Shown here: positions 17,053-26,471 of the stretch, piece by piece
Numbering within the stretch: position 1 is the first letter of the stretch
Layout: each line of letters starts with the position of its first letter
NCBI RefSeq assembly: GCF_013337185.1
Contig: NZ_SWDE01000002.1
Coordinates: 372,001 to 436,000 of the forward strand
Reading direction: 5' to 3'
DNA from: Serratia proteamaculans
GTDB taxonomy: Bacteria; Pseudomonadota; Gammaproteobacteria; Enterobacterales; Enterobacteriaceae
DNA: 64,000 nucleotides
Program-made: the position numbers and the translations under genes
Notes under the pieces: model-generated
Database searches by the model: none
Told to the model about the DNA's origin: nothing
The model's input: the letters and a program-made list of their open reading frames with translations, nothing else

Positions 17053-18162
17053 TTATTTGAAATCTACCACCATCTGCTGCTGGATCGATAAACCGCGGGT
17101 CGACTGTACGCAACAGTCGATGTAGTCGGTAAAACGCGGCGGTTTCGGCATGCCCAGCTTAAGAATTTTATCATTACTGAAACGCACGTTAAGCATGGCG
17201 AAGGATCCGTACAGGCGCATCGCCTTCAGCATCAGTCGTTCATTACAAGGCCCAAAAATATCCTTCAGTTGCTTACGCATCTTCAGCAGCGCTTCGTAAC
17301 TGACCTGCGCGTAATGATCGCCAAGCGGTGGTTTTTCCAGCGCGGCAGCAATGGCGCGGTCGATATCCGCAAAGCTGACGCTGCTCTCTTCACCGGCCGA
17401 GATATGGTAAACGTCATTATCCAGCGTTTCGCTGTTGAGCAGCATCACCATCGCATCGGCACAGTAGTCGACCGGGATCACGTCGATGTTGTCCTGCAGT
17501 GAACACATAAACTTGCGCAGCATCAGCGCCATGCTGAACACCCAAAAAATACTGCTGGAAGGCTGACAACCCAGGCGAGTATGCCCCACCACAATGGAAG
17601 GACGGGCAATCACCAGCGGCAGTTGCGGGCAATGTTGGCGCATCAGTTGTTCGATGGTCGATTTGGAGCGGGTGTATTCCACCAAATGCTCGGCGGTTTC
17701 TTCAAATTCGCCACTTTCTGCCACCAACGAGCCCGGTTCCGGCGCACAGGACATTGCGGTACCTACGTGCAGGAAACGTTTTAATCCAGACACCTGCGCC
17801 ATTCTCTCGGCAAAGGCCAGCGTGCCTTCAACGTTCACCTTCCAAATAAGTGGATTGTTGCCAAACGAGGCTACTGCGGCACAATTAATAACGTGCGTTA
17901 CATTGTTAATTCGTGTGTCTGCCAAAAATTCAGCAGGCTCACTTAAATCGCCCAACAATATATTTTCTATCGTGATCTTTGAAAATAAATCAGCATCAAT
18001 ATTAAACTTTTCCATATTCAGTCGAATACGTTCCAGTCCCTGCTGTGCATTTTCAGCCCGCACTAACAGGAGATAGTTAATTGACTGATTTTCTTTAAGT
18101 AACTTCTCGAGCACTGCACCACCGAGAAAGCCGGTAGCACCGGTTAACAGCAGAGTTTTCAT
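17053..18162 (-). CDS. SDR-family reductase resembling fatty acyl reductases (NAD_binding_4 type)
   Basis: The 369-residue protein has the extended-SDR cofactor motif TGATGFLGG (residues 7-15) and catalytic Tyr163-x3-Lys167 (YTRSK). A region after the Rossmann core (SIVVGHTRLGCQPSSSI, VIPVDYCADAMVMLL) is like thioester-reductase and fatty acyl-CoA reductase N-domains. The C-terminal ~110 residues are helical with no recognised domain. It may reduce an acyl thioester or modify a lipid-linked substrate. The 5' part is distinctly AT-rich. It is convergent with the repressor gene, with no partner gene on its strand. The ATG at 18162 is preferred over an upstream start because the motif then begins at residue 7. 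Confidence 0.75.
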   Translation of the reverse strand: MKTLLLTGATGFLGGAVLEKLLKENQSINYLLLVRAENAQQGLERIRLNMEKFNIDADLFSKITIENILLGDLSEPAEFLADTRINNVTHVINCAAVASFGNNPLIWKVNVEGTLAFAERMAQVSGLKRFLHVGTAMSCAPEPGSLVAESGEFEETAEHLVEYTRSKSTIEQLMRQHCPQLPLVIARPSIVVGHTRLGCQPSSSIFWVFSMALMLRKFMCSLQDNIDVIPVDYCADAMVMLLNSETLDNDVYHISAGEESSVSFADIDRAIAAALEKPPLGDHYAQVSYEALLKMRKQLKDIFGPCNERLMLKAMRLYGSFAMLNVRFSNDKILKLGMPKPPRFTDYIDCCVQSTRGLSIQQQMVVDFK

Positions 18163-18420
18163 AATCCGTATCCACATTGGTATTGAATGTTGCTGATTGT
18201 ATGTGGAGATAATTAAACGAATACTAAATAAAACTCAGTGCCACCTATTTATCTTTTCTTAATATTATCTTAAGGAATATCTTGAAACATTGTGATGGGG
18301 TTTGGTAACAACATTAATAGGATATATCTCAGGATAAACGAGTCCGTTGACATAGCATTGATATTAACTCTGATTTAATTTCCTGGTGAATGTTATTACC
18401 TTTTATCATCAGGAGTATTT

Positions 18421-18630
18421 ATGAGCTATAACCAAAAAGTCTGGTTGGGCATCCTGGTCCTGTGCGGCGTTTTCTGGCTGGCGGTGATCGGCGGTATTTT
18501 CTCGGCACATCAAGCCTATGAACGTGCGGAGCTGCAGAATCAGCAGGAGTTTACGGCCAGATACTCTCAGCATGTTCAGGGGGCAGCGCCAGCAGCCCAC
18601 AGCCTGCAGGCACAGTCGCACACCTACTGA
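18421..18630 (+). CDS. Small single-pass membrane protein
   Basis: A 69-residue protein with one strong membrane segment (VWLGILVLCGVFWLAVIGGIF, residues 7-27) and a polar C-terminal tail rich in Gln, Ala and His. AGGAG lies 5 nt before the ATG, which supports translation. The KxWL...FW..V pattern of the membrane segment loosely recalls the YmiA family of tiny membrane proteins; this is only an impression. A perfect -35 hexamer TTGACA occurs at 18347-18352, though the matching -10 is poor. No function can be assigned. Confidence 0.6.
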   Translation: MSYNQKVWLGILVLCGVFWLAVIGGIFSAHQAYERAELQNQQEFTARYSQHVQGAAPAAHSLQAQSHTY

Positions 18631-18706
18631 GGCTCCCCCCTGAATGGGGTAGGGACAAGCGCGGCGAAGGATCCTATGATGCCCTTTGATTCACAGGGAG
18701 AATAAT

Positions 18707-18898
18707 ATGGGTCGAAAGCTGGATAGCTTACCGCAAGCAGAACGTGAAAAAATTGAAGTCGATTTACTGGCCCTCAGCGTGATTTATAACGAACGCTATG
18801 GCATTACCGTCAATGACGCCAGCAACGCCGAACAACAGGTGCCCGACCATTTACGCCCCTACTTTCATTTACGCCTGAACTACTACCGCGGTGCGTAA
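18707..18898 (+). CDS. Small hypothetical protein
   Basis: A 63-residue charged, soluble protein (MGRKLDSLPQAEREKIEVDL... DHLRPYFHLRLNYYRGA). The ATG at 18707 has AGGGAG at a good distance; an upstream in-frame ATG has none. Predicted mainly helical, with no signal or metal motif. It lies 76 bp after the small membrane protein gene and 99 bp before sbcB, on the same strand, so the two small genes may share a transcript. Family not recognised. Confidence 0.6.
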   Translation: MGRKLDSLPQAEREKIEVDLLALSVIYNERYGITVNDASNAEQQVPDHLRPYFHLRLNYYRGA

Positions 18899-18997
18899 TA
18901 CAGCGCATTTCGGTGATTAACACTAACGACCGCTTGGCATCGTTCATCTCGCCGTTACAATAGGGGCATATTCCCTACGCACGCGAGAGATGCGATT

Positions 18998-20425
18998 TTG
19001 AGCAGCAAGGCACCGGCCACATTCTATTTTCACGACTACGAGACCTTCGGCATAAGCCCATCGATGGACCGCCCGGCGCAGTTTGCCGGCGTGCGTACCG
19101 ATATGGATTTCAATATCATTGAAGAGCCGCTGGTCATCTATTGCACCCCGGCCGATGACTACCTGCCCGATCCCGAAGCGGTGATGATCACCGGTATTAC
19201 TCCGCAACTGGCACTGGCCAAAGGCGTTAACGAAGCCGAGTTTACGCGGCAAATTCATCAGGCATTCAGCGTGCCCGGCACCTGCATTCTGGGTTACAAC
19301 AATATCCGCTTTGATGACGAAGTCAGTCGCAATATTTTCTACCGTAACTTCTACGATCCCTACGCCTACAGTTGGCAGAATGGCAACTCACGCTGGGATC
19401 TGCTCGACGTTATGCGTGCCTGTTATGCACTGCGCCCGGACGGCATCGTCTGGCCGGAGAACGAAGATGGCTTCCCCAGCTTCCGTCTGGAGCACCTGAC
19501 CCGCGCCAACGGCGTTGAACATGAGCATGCCCACGACGCCATGTCGGACGTTTACGCCACCATTGCCATGGCCAAACTGGTCAAGCAGGCGCAGCCACGG
19601 CTGTTTGATTTCCTGTTGCAGCACCGCAACAAACATAAGCTGAACGCGCTGATCGATATCGCAGAAATGACGCCGTTGGTTCACGTTTCCGGCATGTTCG
19701 GTGCAGCACGTGGCAACACCAGTTGGGTATCGCCACTGGCCTGGCACCCGGACAACAAGAACGCGGTGATCATGTGCGATTTGGCCGGTGATATGACGCC
19801 ATTGCTGACGCTGAGCGCCGACGAGCTGCGTGAACGGTTGTATACCCGCCGTGAGGATCTGGCCCCCGGCCAAGCGCCAGTGCCGATCAAACTGGTCCAT
19901 ATCAATAAATGTCCGGTGCTGGCACCGGCGAAAACCCTGTTGCCGGAAAACGCCGAGCGGCTGGGGATCGATCGTCAGGCCTGCCTGCAAAACCTGCAAC
20001 TGCTGCGCCAGCATCCGCAAGTGCGCGAAAAAGTGGTCGCCCTGTTCGCCGACGCCGAGCCTTTCAAGGGTTCTGATGATGTCGATGCACGGCTGTACGA
20101 CGGTTTCTTCAGCGATGCCGACAAGGCAACGATGAAAATTATCCAGCAAACCAAGCCGCAGAACCTGCCGGCGCTGGATTTGACCTTCAGCGATAGCCGC
20201 CTGAAAGAGCTGCTGTTCCGCTTCCGCGCCCGCAACTACCCCAATACGCTCGATGACGCCGAGCAACGCCGCTGGTTACAGCATCGTCAGGAAGTATTGA
20301 GCGCCGAGCGGGTACAGAGTTATGTACTGCAACTGGAGTCGCTGTATAACCTGCATGAAGGCGATCAAGAAAAGACCGCGCTGTTGAAAGCGCTGTTTGA
20401 ATACGGCAAAGAGTTGGTCGGCTGA
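18998..20425 (+). CDS. sbcB: Exodeoxyribonuclease I
   Basis: SbcB degrades single-stranded DNA 3' to 5' and works in mismatch repair and recombination. The 475-residue product matches E. coli ExoI. It has the DEDDh exonuclease core (FHDYETFG with Asp and Glu, GYNNIRFDDEV, HAHDAMSDVYATIAMAK), the SH3-like domain and the C-terminal helical domain ending ALLKALFEYGKEL. The frame begins with TTG. The only nearby ATG (18990) is in another frame and makes a three-codon frame overlapping the TTG. Upstream GAGAG can serve the TTG. The position near plaP and tmaR/yeeA agrees with E. coli. Confidence 0.96.
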   Translation: MSSKAPATFYFHDYETFGISPSMDRPAQFAGVRTDMDFNIIEEPLVIYCTPADDYLPDPEAVMITGITPQLALAKGVNEAEFTRQIHQAFSVPGTCILGYNNIRFDDEVSRNIFYRNFYDPYAYSWQNGNSRWDLLDVMRACYALRPDGIVWPENEDGFPSFRLEHLTRANGVEHEHAHDAMSDVYATIAMAKLVKQAQPRLFDFLLQHRNKHKLNALIDIAEMTPLVHVSGMFGAARGNTSWVSPLAWHPDNKNAVIMCDLAGDMTPLLTLSADELRERLYTRREDLAPGQAPVPIKLVHINKCPVLAPAKTLLPENAERLGIDRQACLQNLQLLRQHPQVREKVVALFADAEPFKGSDDVDARLYDGFFSDADKATMKIIQQTKPQNLPALDLTFSDSRLKELLFRFRARNYPNTLDDAEQRRWLQHRQEVLSAERVQSYVLQLESLYNLHEGDQEKTALLKALFEYGKELVG

Positions 20426-20435
20426 CAAAAACAAC

Positions 20436-20459
20436 AAAGGGCGCCGAGGCGCCCTTTTT
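20436..20459. terminator. Bidirectional terminator between sbcB and plaP
   Basis: Stem AAAGGGCGCC / GGCGCCCTTT around GA, with T-runs on both strands, placed between the convergent stops of sbcB and plaP. Confidence 0.9.
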
Positions 20460-20480
20460 AATGCACAAAGCTGTTAAAAC

Positions 20481-21848
20481 TTAGGCTACGTCTTCGCTGG
20501 CCTGTGGTACCGGCAGGCGGAAGCTGCGCGTGACAAAGGCCAGGTAAATCAGGCCAATTGCTGCCCACACCAGGCCCAGCGTCATTGAGCTGGCTTCCAG
20601 ATTCAGCCACAGCGCACCCACGGTCAGCGCACCCATAATTGGCAGGATCAGGTAGTTAAAGGTGTCTTTAACGGTACGGTTCAGCTTGTCGCGGATATAG
20701 AACTGCGAGATCACCGACAGGTTCACAAAGGTAAACGCCACCAGCGCACCGAAGTTAATCAGCGCCGTTGCGGTAACCAGATCAAACGAAACCGCAGACA
20801 ACGCAATCACGCCGACCAGCAGCACGTTCAGTGCCGGGGTACGCCATTTCGGATGCACATAACCGAAGAAACGCTCCGGGAATACGCCATCACGACCCAT
20901 TACATACATCAGACGCGAAACACCGGCGTGCGATGCCATGCCTGAAGCCAGTACGGTCACGCAGGAGAACACCAGGATCACCGACTGGAAGAACTTGCCG
21001 GCCACGTACAGCATGATTTCCGGCTGGGACGCATCGGGATCTTTAAAGCGTGAAATGTCCGGGAAGTACAACTGTACAAAATAGGACACCACGATAAAAA
21101 TGATACCGCCGATCAACGCCGTCAGGAAAATGGCTTTCGGGATCACGTTTTCCGCGTCTTTGGTTTCTTCAGACAGCGAGCTGATGCCATCAAAACCGAG
21201 GAACGAGAAGCACAGAATGGTCGCACCGGTAATCATCGGCACCACGTGCGCACCCTCAGACCAGAACGGACGGCTGCTGATCAGCGTACCGGCACCTTCA
21301 CCATGTGAAATGCCGTTAACGACCAGGAACAGGAACACGATCATGATCGCCACCTGCACCACCACGATAATGGAGTTCAGGTTCGCCACCAGCTTGATGC
21401 CGCGCAGGTTGAACAGCGTCATCAGCGCAACCAGTGCCGCCACGAAGATCCACGAAGGTACGCCCGGGAAAATGGCTTCCAGGTAAATCTTGGCCAACAG
21501 GATGTTGATCATCGGCATGAACAGGTAGTCCAGCAGTGATGACCAACCCACCATAAAGCCGACGTGCGGGCTGATGGCTTTCTGGGCATAGGTATAGGCA
21601 GAACCGGCGGACGGGAATTTCCGTACCAGTTTGCCGTAGCTCAGCGCGGTAAACAGTACCGCCAGCAGAGCAAAGGCGTACGCAGTGGCGACGTGACCAT
21701 CGGTCAGGCCGGATACGATGCCAAAGGTATCGAAGATGGTCATTGGCTGCAGGTAAGCCAGCCCCATCATCACTACCGGAACTAAAGTCAGGGTTTTACG
21801 CAGCTGCGCGCGTTCAGCCGGAGCGGCATTGATGATGTTATCGGACAT
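20481..21848 (-). CDS. plaP: Putrescine importer PlaP
   Basis: A 455-residue APC-superfamily permease with about 12 membrane segments. It matches E. coli PlaP (YeeF) almost throughout: [80 protein letters not shown]. PlaP is the low-affinity proton-driven putrescine importer linked to motility in E. coli. The start at 21848 has AAGGGGGG upstream; the 16 residues before it lack conservation. Its gene lies next to puuA and puuR, so uptake and catabolism of putrescine are together here. Confidence 0.94.
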   Translation of the reverse strand: MSDNIINAAPAERAQLRKTLTLVPVVMMGLAYLQPMTIFDTFGIVSGLTDGHVATAYAFALLAVLFTALSYGKLVRKFPSAGSAYTYAQKAISPHVGFMVGWSSLLDYLFMPMINILLAKIYLEAIFPGVPSWIFVAALVALMTLFNLRGIKLVANLNSIIVVVQVAIMIVFLFLVVNGISHGEGAGTLISSRPFWSEGAHVVPMITGATILCFSFLGFDGISSLSEETKDAENVIPKAIFLTALIGGIIFIVVSYFVQLYFPDISRFKDPDASQPEIMLYVAGKFFQSVILVFSCVTVLASGMASHAGVSRLMYVMGRDGVFPERFFGYVHPKWRTPALNVLLVGVIALSAVSFDLVTATALINFGALVAFTFVNLSVISQFYIRDKLNRTVKDTFNYLILPIMGALTVGALWLNLEASSMTLGLVWAAIGLIYLAFVTRSFRLPVPQASEDVA

Positions 21849-22381
21849 GACGCAGCCCCCCCTTACCTTCGGTCTTGCGGAGCGTAGACACGCCAAGACT
21901 TAAGGTTGCGGGGAAACTTCGCAACTTGCGACTGAATTCAAAAAGAAGGGGATTGGAAGCTGGATAACGAGTCAAGGCGGCCTTGGCTGCTCCATAATCG
22001 CTGCGACCGCAGCGGAAACCGGCGGGCACCGGTGCTAAAGTGAAAAATTGCCCCATCTTTCTTATCCTCATGAGTCACGACCATAAAGTTTTATTTGATC
22101 GCGCACGAAACTATTTATCTATCCGGATCGGTGTCCGGCCTCGCTTGGTGTATGAAACGCACAGTTTGTAAAACACAAATGCAAAAAAAATAACCGACGC
22201 GTTAAAACGTCGGCTATCTGCATTAGGGATATTTTGCACCAGAAACCCTCCTGATGACAAGATCAGGAAGGCCTGTTAAACAAATTCTTTTTGCGATCGT
22301 TCGGAAAACCACCCTTACAGGTGAATTAATCCGCTATCGTTCTATCGCCTATCAAGTTAATGGCACACATTTTACGCCGCT
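21849..22381. other. Intergenic region between puuA and plaP
   Basis: These 533 bp hold the presumed plaP promoter, the puuA terminator (22183-22216) and a weak hairpin at 22246-22270 (CCTGAT/ATCAGG). The frames crossing it lack Shine-Dalgarno sites and family features. No gene is called. Confidence 0.5.
22183..22216 (-). terminator. Terminator downstream of puuA
   Basis: On the minus strand the stem TAGCCGACG / CGTCGGTTA (one G-T pair) with an 8-nt loop is followed by eight T. It lies about 165 bp after the puuA stop and prevents read-through into plaP, so plaP probably has its own promoter. Confidence 0.85.
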
Positions 22382-23800
22382 TCAGGCATTTTTCAACATC
22401 CAGTCGATCTCGGTTTCCGTCACCATTCGCTCAAACTGCATCAGTTCGTCCAGCTTGCAGGAGTGGTAAACATGGGCAAAACGGTCGCCCAGATACTGCG
22501 TCAGTTCATGCTGGTGTTCAAACTCGTACAAGGCGTCGCTTTGACGGATCGGGAACGGTAGCCCTTCCTGCTCCAGCCCGTTGCCGGTCACCGGTTCAGG
22601 CAACGGCAGTTCGTTGTCCAGGCCGTAAAGAATGCCTGACAGTATCGCCGCCACCACCAGATAAGGGTTGGCATCGGCACCCGCAACGCGGTATTCCACC
22701 CGATGATTTTCCGGTTCGCCACACGGGATGCGCAGCGCAACAGTGCGGTTGTTGTGTCCCCAGGAAGCCTGGGTAGGCACATACATGCCCGGCTGGAAAC
22801 GGCGGAAAGCATTCACATTGGGTGCCAACAGCGCCATGGAGGCCGGCATTAAGGTGATCATCCCGGCCAGCGCGCGATGCAGCAAGGGTGAATCTTCGCC
22901 GTCCGCTTGCGCGAACAGGTTGTTGCCGTTGCCGTCCAGCATGCTGATATGCACGTGCATGCCGCTACCGGCGTATTCTTCATAGGGTTTGGCCATAAAG
23001 GTGGCGTGCAAATGATGGTTTTCCGCCACCATGCGTACCAGGCGCTTTAACCCCAGCGCATGGTCACAGGCCAGCAATACGTTATCGGTATGCTGCAGAT
23101 TCACCTCGAACTGGCCGGGTGACGCCTCCGCCACCGCACCGTCCGCCGGTAAGCCTTGCATCTGCGCCAGCGTGTCGATGTCGTTGAGCACTTCGGCAAA
23201 ATGATTCAGATTATCCAGCGAGTAAACCTGGCTCTGCATGTTGCGCTCCTGGGTACCGGGCGCACAAGGGGGCTGTAAATACCCCTCGGAGTCTCGCTGT
23301 CGGTCTATCAGATAGAACTCCAACTCTACCGCTACCACCGGGAACATGCCGCGCTGGCGCAACGCCTGCCACACTCGATTCAGGACATTACGGGGTTCAA
23401 CGTCAAAGGGAGTGCCATCTTCATCCAGCATGGTCAGTAATACCTGACCGATATTATCCGGGTCCGCCGCTGAGGGAGTCAGTGAACCGGGCACCGGCAT
23501 GCAGACACGGTCCGGTTCCCCCAGTTCCTGGCCCAGGCCCGCCTCTTCCACTACATTGCCCAAAATATCCATAGCGAATACCGAGGCGGGGAAGTAACAG
23601 CCTTTTTCCAATTTTTTCAGTCCGGAGACAGGGATGCGTTTACCGCGGAAGGAACCATTCAGATCAGTGAGAAGGATATCGATATACTGCGTTGAGGGAT
23701 GGCGTTCCAAATAATGAGCAACCTCAAGTTGGAACGCGCTACTTCGCCTCTCTTCATTATGCTGTGCAAAATTTTCAACTGCTGCGATATTGGTTTGCAT
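22382..23800 (-). CDS. puuA: Gamma-glutamylputrescine synthetase PuuA
   Basis: PuuA ligates glutamate to putrescine with ATP, the first step of the Puu putrescine degradation pathway. The 472-residue product has the glutamine synthetase fold: VAVELEFYL, EASPGQFEVNL and GSGMHVHISM are metal/ATP-site motifs. It matches E. coli PuuA closely (YIDILLTDLNGSFRGKRIPV, MYVPTQASWGHNNRTVALRI, C-terminal ETEIDWMLKNA). GGGAG lies before the ATG. It is divergent from puuR. The remaining puu genes (puuBCDE, puuP) are not in this window. Confidence 0.96.
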   Translation of the reverse strand: MQTNIAAVENFAQHNEERRSSAFQLEVAHYLERHPSTQYIDILLTDLNGSFRGKRIPVSGLKKLEKGCYFPASVFAMDILGNVVEEAGLGQELGEPDRVCMPVPGSLTPSAADPDNIGQVLLTMLDEDGTPFDVEPRNVLNRVWQALRQRGMFPVVAVELEFYLIDRQRDSEGYLQPPCAPGTQERNMQSQVYSLDNLNHFAEVLNDIDTLAQMQGLPADGAVAEASPGQFEVNLQHTDNVLLACDHALGLKRLVRMVAENHHLHATFMAKPYEEYAGSGMHVHISMLDGNGNNLFAQADGEDSPLLHRALAGMITLMPASMALLAPNVNAFRRFQPGMYVPTQASWGHNNRTVALRIPCGEPENHRVEYRVAGADANPYLVVAAILSGILYGLDNELPLPEPVTGNGLEQEGLPFPIRQSDALYEFEHQHELTQYLGDRFAHVYHSCKLDELMQFERMVTETEIDWMLKNA

Positions 23801-24194
23801 ACATCTCCCGCCATTATGCTCTGAGAACGCGTTCGCGTTCGCCTGCCGATAGGTTCAACACATGGTCTGATTTCTCTGTAGACTGCGCCAGAACTGGCGC
23901 TCAAAATAACATCCATAATATGAAACATAGCCTTAACACAAATGGTTTGCAAATGTTACAATCCTGTTTGATTATTCGCCACCTACTGCTAAATTGATAA
24001 AATATTGACCGAAAAGGCGTTACCTGCTTTTTTGTGTGCAGAATTTCTTCCGCCAGCACGGGGGTGGTGATGGGCAATATATTTTCCAAATTGGTCACAA
24101 CTACCGATATCATGCCGCGTCGAACCCAATCAGACAGGCACCTGACACCGATATTCATTTCTGCCTGTTGTCCCTACCAGAAGGAAGCACCACT
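23801..24194. promoter_or_regulatory. Divergent puuA-puuR promoter region
   Basis: This 394-bp AT-rich region separates the divergent starts of puuA and puuR and must contain their promoters. PuuR operators are expected here by analogy with E. coli, where PuuR represses puuA and its own gene. AT-rich segments such as AAAATATTGACC (around 23998) loosely resemble published PuuR sites, but I could not assign one with confidence. Confidence 0.5.
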
Positions 24195-24752
24195 ATGAGC
24201 GAAGTCAGCTTGGCGCCGGGTAAGCGCCTGTCACAGATCCGTCTGCAATTGGGTTTGTCGCAGCGCCGGGTCGCCGAACTGTCCGGGTTAACCCACAGCG
24301 CAATCAGCACCATCGAGCAGGACAAGGTCAGTCCGGCCATCAGTACGCTGCAAAAGTTGCTGAAGGTCTATGGGCTGTCGCTGTCTGCATTCTTTGCCGA
24401 ACCAGAAGCCGCCAATGAACCCAAAGTGGTGATTGAGGCCGAAGACCTGATCGAAATCGGCAGCCAGGGTGTCTCAATGAAGCTGGTACACAACGGCAAC
24501 CCAACCCGCAATCTGGCGATGATGCTGGAAACCTACCAACCCGGCACCACCACCGGCGAGAAAATCAAGCACCAGGGCGAGGAGATTGGCACCCTGCTGG
24601 AAGGCGAGATTATGCTGACCATCAACGGTCAGACACACTGCCTGACCGCCGGCCAGAGTTATGCCATCAACACCGGCATTCCCCACAGTTTCAGTAATAC
24701 CTCGGCGCGCGTCTGCCGCATCGTCAGTGCTCACACCCCAACGACCTTCTGA
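24195..24752 (+). CDS. puuR: Putrescine utilisation repressor PuuR
   Basis: A 185-residue regulator with an N-terminal Cro/CI-type HTH (GKRLSQIRLQLGLSQRRVAE, then SGLTHSAISTIEQ) and a C-terminal cupin (GEEIGTLLEGEIMLTINGQ... INTGIPHSFSN). Length and architecture match E. coli PuuR, which represses the puu genes until putrescine binds. The ATG at 24195 has AAGGA upstream; the longer frame adds 53 non-conserved residues. Divergent orientation to puuA supports the identity. Confidence 0.93.
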   Translation: MSEVSLAPGKRLSQIRLQLGLSQRRVAELSGLTHSAISTIEQDKVSPAISTLQKLLKVYGLSLSAFFAEPEAANEPKVVIEAEDLIEIGSQGVSMKLVHNGNPTRNLAMMLETYQPGTTTGEKIKHQGEEIGTLLEGEIMLTINGQTHCLTAGQSYAINTGIPHSFSNTSARVCRIVSAHTPTTF

Positions 24753-24762
24753 CAAGCCGGAC

Positions 24763-24794
24763 AAGGGGATGGCGCTGGCAGCTATTCCCTTTCC
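24763..24794 (+). terminator. Possible puuR terminator
   Basis: Stem AAGGGGAT / ATTCCCTT with an inner GC hairpin and a short TTT tail, 10 bp after the puuR stop. The T-run is short, so the call is tentative. Confidence 0.5.
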
Positions 24795-24959
24795 GCGGCA
24801 TCCCGTTCAGTTTTGCCATCACCTCTGAATGCGCGCTCTCATCGGCGAAAGACTATTTTCATCCTGGTTATGCCATTTAGTTTGTTGAGAAAAACATAAT
24901 CTGTGTTACAAAAGGGTTACTTTAGCCATCTAAACACCTAAACGTCTTTTAATCACACT

Positions 24960-26471
24960 ATGCCAACCACTACGCCCTCACGCTTAGAGATGCGCAATAT
25001 CTCGATCGCTTTTGCCGGCTTCAACGCACTGCAAAACGTCGATTTCACCCTGCTGGGCGGCTCTACCCATGCACTGGTCGGCGCTAACGGCGCAGGCAAA
25101 TCCACGCTGATGGCGATCCTCTCCGGCGCGCACCATCATTACCGTGGCGAGATTTTTATCGACGGGCAAAAAGTGGATATTCATTCGCCGCTGCAGGCTC
25201 GTCAGCACGGGATCCATGTGGTGCAGCAGGAAGTCGATGTGGCGTTGATCCCCACGCTGTCGGTGGCGGAAAATATCATGCTCGACTGGCTGAACGAGCC
25301 GGGGCATTTGCTGAACTGGGCGCAATTGTACCGCCAGGCGGCGCAGCTACTGGCCCAGTTGGATCTAACCATTAACCTGCGCCAACGTTTGGCCGAGTGC
25401 ACGCTGGCAGAAAAACAGCAGGTGCTGCTGGCGCGTGCGTTATCCCACCGCTGCCGTTTCCTGGTGCTCGATGAACCTACCGCCCCGCTCGATCGCGCCG
25501 AAAGCGAACGTCTGTTCCGCGTGGTGCGCCGCCTTAAGTCCGAAGGCATCGGCGTGGTGTTTATTTCACACCGTATTCATGAACTGAGCGAAATTTGCGA
25601 CCGCCTGACGGTGCTGCGCGATGGTCGCCACGTCAGCGAAGACGCCATGCAGGGGCTGAGCGGTGAGCAAATCGTCGAGAAAATGCTCGGTCATCAGTTG
25701 AATGATATCTTCCCGCCGCCGCGCCCGCCGCACGGTTCCCGCCCGCTGCTACAAGTGGAGGGCCTGAGCGATCGTCACAAACTGCGCGACGTCAGCCTGC
25801 GGCTGTATCAGGGGGAAATCCTCGGCATTGCCGGGCTGGCCGGGGCGGGCAAAACCGAACTGTGCAAGGCGCTGTTCGGCGCCACGCCGGCACGGGTTGA
25901 ACAAGGCGAACTGCTGGGTCAACCCTGGGCCCCGCGTGCGCCGCACCTCAGCGTTGAACAAGGGCTGGCACTGGTGCCGGAAGAGCGTCGTAAAGAAGGC
26001 ATTTTTATTGATGAAGCCATCCCGATGAACCTGAGCGTCAGCGCCGACGACAGCTTTTCACGCTGGAGCCTGTTCAGCCGTTGTCAGGAACTGCGCTGGG
26101 CGCGGGATATCATGCAGCGCCTGAATATTCGCGCCTCCGGCCCACAGCAGCGGCTGGCCCGGCTTTCTGGCGGCAACCAGCAAAAAGTGGCCATTGGCAA
26201 ATGGCTGCGCGGTGACGCCAGGGTCCTGATTTTCGATGAGCCGACCAAGGGCGTGGATATCAAGGCCAAACAGGAATTGTTCACCCTGATCGACGGCCTG
26301 GCGCGCGACGGCAAAGGCATTATCTATGCTTCCGGCGAGTTTTCGGAGCTGGTCGGTTTGTGCGATCGCATCTGTGTGCTGTGGGATGGCCGGGTGGTAG
26401 CGGAACTTGACGCCGCCGATATTGATGAAGAAACCCTATTACTGTATTCCACCGGAGGAACCCCAGCGTGA
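24960..26471 (+). CDS. Sugar-type ABC importer ATP-binding protein (RbsA/MglA family)
   Basis: A 503-residue tandem ATPase. The first domain has Walker A GANGAGKST (41-49) and Walker B LVLDEPTAPLD, but its signature region is degenerate (CTLAEKQQVLLARAL instead of LSGG-type). The second domain has a looser P-loop (GLAGAGKTE), a full signature LSGGNQQKVAIGKWL and Walker B VLIFDEPTKGVD. This asymmetry is normal for monosaccharide importers (RbsA, MglA, XylG). Sugar specificity is unknown. It overlaps the permease gene by 4 bp. No binding protein is encoded nearby. Confidence 0.9.
   Translation: MPTTTPSRLEMRNISIAFAGFNALQNVDFTLLGGSTHALVGANGAGKSTLMAILSGAHHHYRGEIFIDGQKVDIHSPLQARQHGIHVVQQEVDVALIPTLSVAENIMLDWLNEPGHLLNWAQLYRQAAQLLAQLDLTINLRQRLAECTLAEKQQVLLARALSHRCRFLVLDEPTAPLDRAESERLFRVVRRLKSEGIGVVFISHRIHELSEICDRLTVLRDGRHVSEDAMQGLSGEQIVEKMLGHQLNDIFPPPRPPHGSRPLLQVEGLSDRHKLRDVSLRLYQGEILGIAGLAGAGKTELCKALFGATPARVEQGELLGQPWAPRAPHLSVEQGLALVPEERRKEGIFIDEAIPMNLSVSADDSFSRWSLFSRCQELRWARDIMQRLNIRASGPQQRLARLSGGNQQKVAIGKWLRGDARVLIFDEPTKGVDIKAKQELFTLIDGLARDGKGIIYASGEFSELVGLCDRICVLWDGRVVAELDAADIDEETLLLYSTGGTPA

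Noticed and set aside
19388..20266. Long minus-strand frame (292 codons) inside sbcB
   Set aside because: Antisense to a well-matched ExoI gene, with no ribosome binding site and no recognisable domain.
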